From positions 1-8,103 of the forward strand of contig JAGDXK010000025.1 of the NCBI GenBank assembly GCA_023256405.1: a stretch of 8,103 nucleotides of DNA. Direction: 5' to 3'. Each line of letters opens with the position of its first letter. Within the stretch, counting starts at the first letter, position 1. The notes beneath the pieces were generated by a model. That model was not told the origin of the DNA, did no database searches, and was given only the letters and a program-made list of their open reading frames with translations. Positions 6,825 to 8,103 of this stretch are shown here, piece by piece. This DNA is from Nitrososphaerales archaeon (GTDB lineage Archaea; Thermoproteota; Nitrososphaeria; Conexivisphaerales; UBA164). Position numbers and translations under genes: made by a program.

Positions 6825-7645
6825 AGATCTCGGACCTTCTTCCTGGCCCTGATGCGCGCATTTCATACGATGAGTTTGTGGCGGAGCTATTCAAGCTCAG
6901 AAGCAGCTTGTCATCGCCTGTCGAGAGAAGGTCAGCCTCAAGATACTATGTGATTGGCGACATCCACGGGGACCTGATCACCTTTCGAAGGATCCTTGAA
7001 AGGATAGGAGAGATTGGAGAGGATGAGGTCCTGATAACTCTGGGCGACTACGGGGACCGGGGCCCATATCAGATTGAAACCTGGACAGGCATCTCCGCGC
7101 TGAAGCAGGTTCTTCGCGAAAGGTACGTTCCCCTGAGGGGAAACCACGAGCCAGATGCGGCTTCAGTGCCTTATCCTCACGACATTACTGATAAGCTGAG
7201 GGAGAAGTTTGGCGACGAGAGAGGGGAAATGGCCTACGCTGAGCTCTTCAACACCTTTCAGGTGCTTCCCCTTGTGTTCCTGGGCAACGACTTCATCGCC
7301 CTTCACGGAGGATTTCCTATACACCCATTTAGCCTCGACAACGAGAACGAGGTAAGAAGGTCAGCTCATGAGATCCTCTGGAACGATCCCTTTGAGGGCC
7401 TTGGCTTCATGCCTTCCCCGCGCGGAATTGGTTTTCTGTTCGGGAAGGACATAACGGTAAAGTGGCTCACGCTCAACTCCAAACGCTTTCTCATAAGAGG
7501 GCATGAGCCCGCTGAGGGTTACAAGCTGAACCACGACGGCCTTGTGATAACGGTCTTCTCCAGAATTGGAGAGCCCTACTTCAACAGAACCGCAGGAATG
7601 GCTGTGATTGAGGGCGAAAACATCTCCTTCGAGCTCTTCGAATAA
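6821..7645 (+). CDS. PPP-family Ser/Thr protein phosphatase
   Basis: Metal-dependent phosphatase of the PP1/PP2A (PPP) superfamily, probably cytoplasmic; the substrate is unknown. It has 274 residues, slightly shorter than archaeal PP1-like enzymes. All core motifs occur in order: GDIHG (46-50), GDYGDRG (75-81), LRGNHE (105-110), LHGG (161-164), ILWNDP (185-190), PRGIGFLFG (200-208) and IRGHEP (225-230). The six metal ligands are Asp47, His49, Asp76, Asn108, His162 and His228; catalytic His109, Asp79 and phosphate-binding Arg80 and Arg106 are present. The canonical SAPNYCG loop is replaced by SRIGEPYFN (247-255), so the cysteine that reacts with microcystin in PP1 is absent. An N-terminal extension of about 40 residues precedes the fold. 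The GTG start overlaps the gatB stop (GTGA), with GTGAG five bases upstream and an in-frame stop at 6812-6814 excluding a longer protein. A bis(5'-nucleosyl)tetraphosphatase (ApaH-like) role is an alternative, but PRGIGFLFG favours a protein phosphatase. Confidence 0.92.
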   Translation: MKISDLLPGPDARISYDEFVAELFKLRSSLSSPVERRSASRYYVIGDIHGDLITFRRILERIGEIGEDEVLITLGDYGDRGPYQIETWTGISALKQVLRERYVPLRGNHEPDAASVPYPHDITDKLREKFGDERGEMAYAELFNTFQVLPLVFLGNDFIALHGGFPIHPFSLDNENEVRRSAHEILWNDPFEGLGFMPSPRGIGFLFGKDITVKWLTLNSKRFLIRGHEPAEGYKLNHDGLVITVFSRIGEPYFNRTAGMAVIEGENISFELFE

Positions 7646-7652
7646 CTTCATA

Positions 7653-7675
7653 CTGGCCAGCAGTTTGCCGGCAAA
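7653..7675. repeat. Two adjacent perfect palindromes upstream of psmB promoter
   Basis: CTGGCCAG (7653-7660) and TTTGCCGGCAAA (7664-7675) are perfect palindromes of 8 and 12 bases, three bases apart, in the 80-base spacer between the phosphatase and proteasome genes. They lie 15 or more bases upstream of the TATA box. The 12-base palindrome has no loop, so a protein-binding dyad is more plausible than an RNA hairpin. Function is inferred only. Confidence 0.45.
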
Positions 7676-7689
7676 AAGAGCGTAATTTA

Positions 7690-7697
7690 TTTATAAT
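7690..7697 (+). promoter_or_regulatory. TATA box of proteasome beta gene
   Basis: TTTATAAT, preceded by a second AT block (TTTATT), is the clearest archaeal TATA box in the window. A purine-rich stretch (AAAAAGAG, 7673-7680) lies upstream, near where the BRE is expected. The predicted transcript start is near 7718-7722, only a few bases before the TTG codon at 7726, so the mRNA would be nearly leaderless. Confidence 0.65.
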
Positions 7698-7725
7698 GGA
7701 TCGCTGTATCTTCATGTGATTCTGA

Positions 7726-8103
7726 TTGATCAATAATCTTCCTGTTAGTAAAACTGGCACAACTACCGTGGGATTCATAGTTAAGGATGCAGTTATCTTG
7801 GCTACTGACGCTCGTGTAACTTCAGGCTATTTTGTGGCCAACACGGTTGGAAGGAAGCTCTACAAGATTGACGATCACGTGGCCATGACAATAGCCGGCA
7901 CAGTTGCAGATGCTCAGAACGTCATCGACATTCTCAAGTATCATGCAAGGATGTACAGGATCGAAAGGGGCAGGCCAATACCGGTTTCGGCACTGGCCAG
8001 GCTGGCCGCAAACGTCTTCTTTTACAACAGGCTCTATCCTCTTCAGGTTGAGTCCCTTATAGGCGGTTATGACTCGGAGGGCCCGAGCCTGTATATGGTT
8101 GAC
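7726..8103 (+). CDS. psmB: Proteasome beta subunit (3'-partial)
   Basis: Catalytic subunit of the archaeal 20S proteasome, an N-terminal-nucleophile hydrolase that assembles into heptameric rings and self-processes. The 126 visible codons are the N-terminal part of a roughly 200-residue protein; the rest lies beyond the window. A propeptide of 11 residues ending in Gly precedes mature Thr1 (GTTTVGF). In mature numbering the active-site residues Asp17 (ATDAR), Lys33 (GRKLYK) and Gly47 (TIAGTV) are all in place without gaps relative to Thermoplasma beta. Val20 and Ile45 line the S1 pocket and suggest chymotrypsin-like cleavage. IGGYD near the end is also typical. The start is inferred: TGA stops lie in frame at 7717 and 7723, and TTG at 7726 is the only usual start codon before Thr1. 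It has its own TATA box, so it is transcribed apart from the phosphatase operon. Confidence 0.93.
   Translation, partial: MINNLPVSKTGTTTVGFIVKDAVILATDARVTSGYFVANTVGRKLYKIDDHVAMTIAGTVADAQNVIDILKYHARMYRIERGRPIPVSALARLAANVFFYNRLYPLQVESLIGGYDSEGPSLYMVD

Noticed and set aside
6423..6866. Open frame of 147 codons on the minus strand across gatB and the phosphatase
   Set aside because: It lies wholly over conserved coding sequence of gatB and the phosphatase start, shows no recognisable domain, and looks like a by-product of codon bias.
7714..7725. Possible TGA recoding to extend psmB upstream to ATG 7714
   Set aside because: aspS, gatC, gatA and gatB all end normally at TGA in this window, so TGA is a stop here; two recoded codons in four would be needed.

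Overview
This window is archaeal chromosome, and every gene is on the + strand. The evidence is an archaeal-type class IIb aspartyl-tRNA synthetase, a proteasome beta subunit with its autocatalytic threonine, a PPP-type protein phosphatase, AT-rich TATA-like boxes about 25-30 bases upstream of first genes, a T-rich terminator, and heavy use of AGG/AGA (Arg) and ATA (Ile). The lineage cannot be fixed from the sequence. The pairing of a PPP phosphatase with two MFS carriers would fit a thermophilic or acidophilic archaeon, but that is a weak inference.

Positions 1-2423 hold two major facilitator superfamily carriers from different subfamilies. The first resembles sugar or metabolite:H+ symporters and is cut by the window start inside its loop 2-3. 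It ends in a T-rich terminator (1161-1173). The second is a DHA1-like carrier with its own probable promoter, which contains a striking near-perfect inverted repeat (1186-1210).

Positions 2536-7645 form a tightly packed five-gene operon: aspS, gatC, gatA, gatB and a PPP-family Ser/Thr phosphatase. Every junction overlaps by 4-8 bases. The first four genes encode the set needed for tRNA-dependent asparagine formation: a synthetase that can charge tRNA-Asn with aspartate, and the GatCAB amidotransferase that converts Asp-tRNA-Asn to Asn-tRNA-Asn. The synthetase has a proline at the position linked to relaxed tRNA specificity. The phosphatase has all six metal ligands and is translationally coupled to gatB, which is the least expected part of the layout.

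From 7646 a short spacer carries two adjacent perfect palindromes and a clear TATA box. It leads into a proteasome beta subunit gene that runs off the window end and apparently starts with TTG. Genes that begin transcripts here look leaderless or nearly so, while operon-internal genes have Shine-Dalgarno-like sequences or overlapping start/stop codons. No RNA genes, CRISPR arrays, insertion sequences or gene-free stretches over 300 bases were found. I see no clearly undescribed system. The best leads are the phosphatase coupled to the amidotransferase and the two promoter-proximal dyads.
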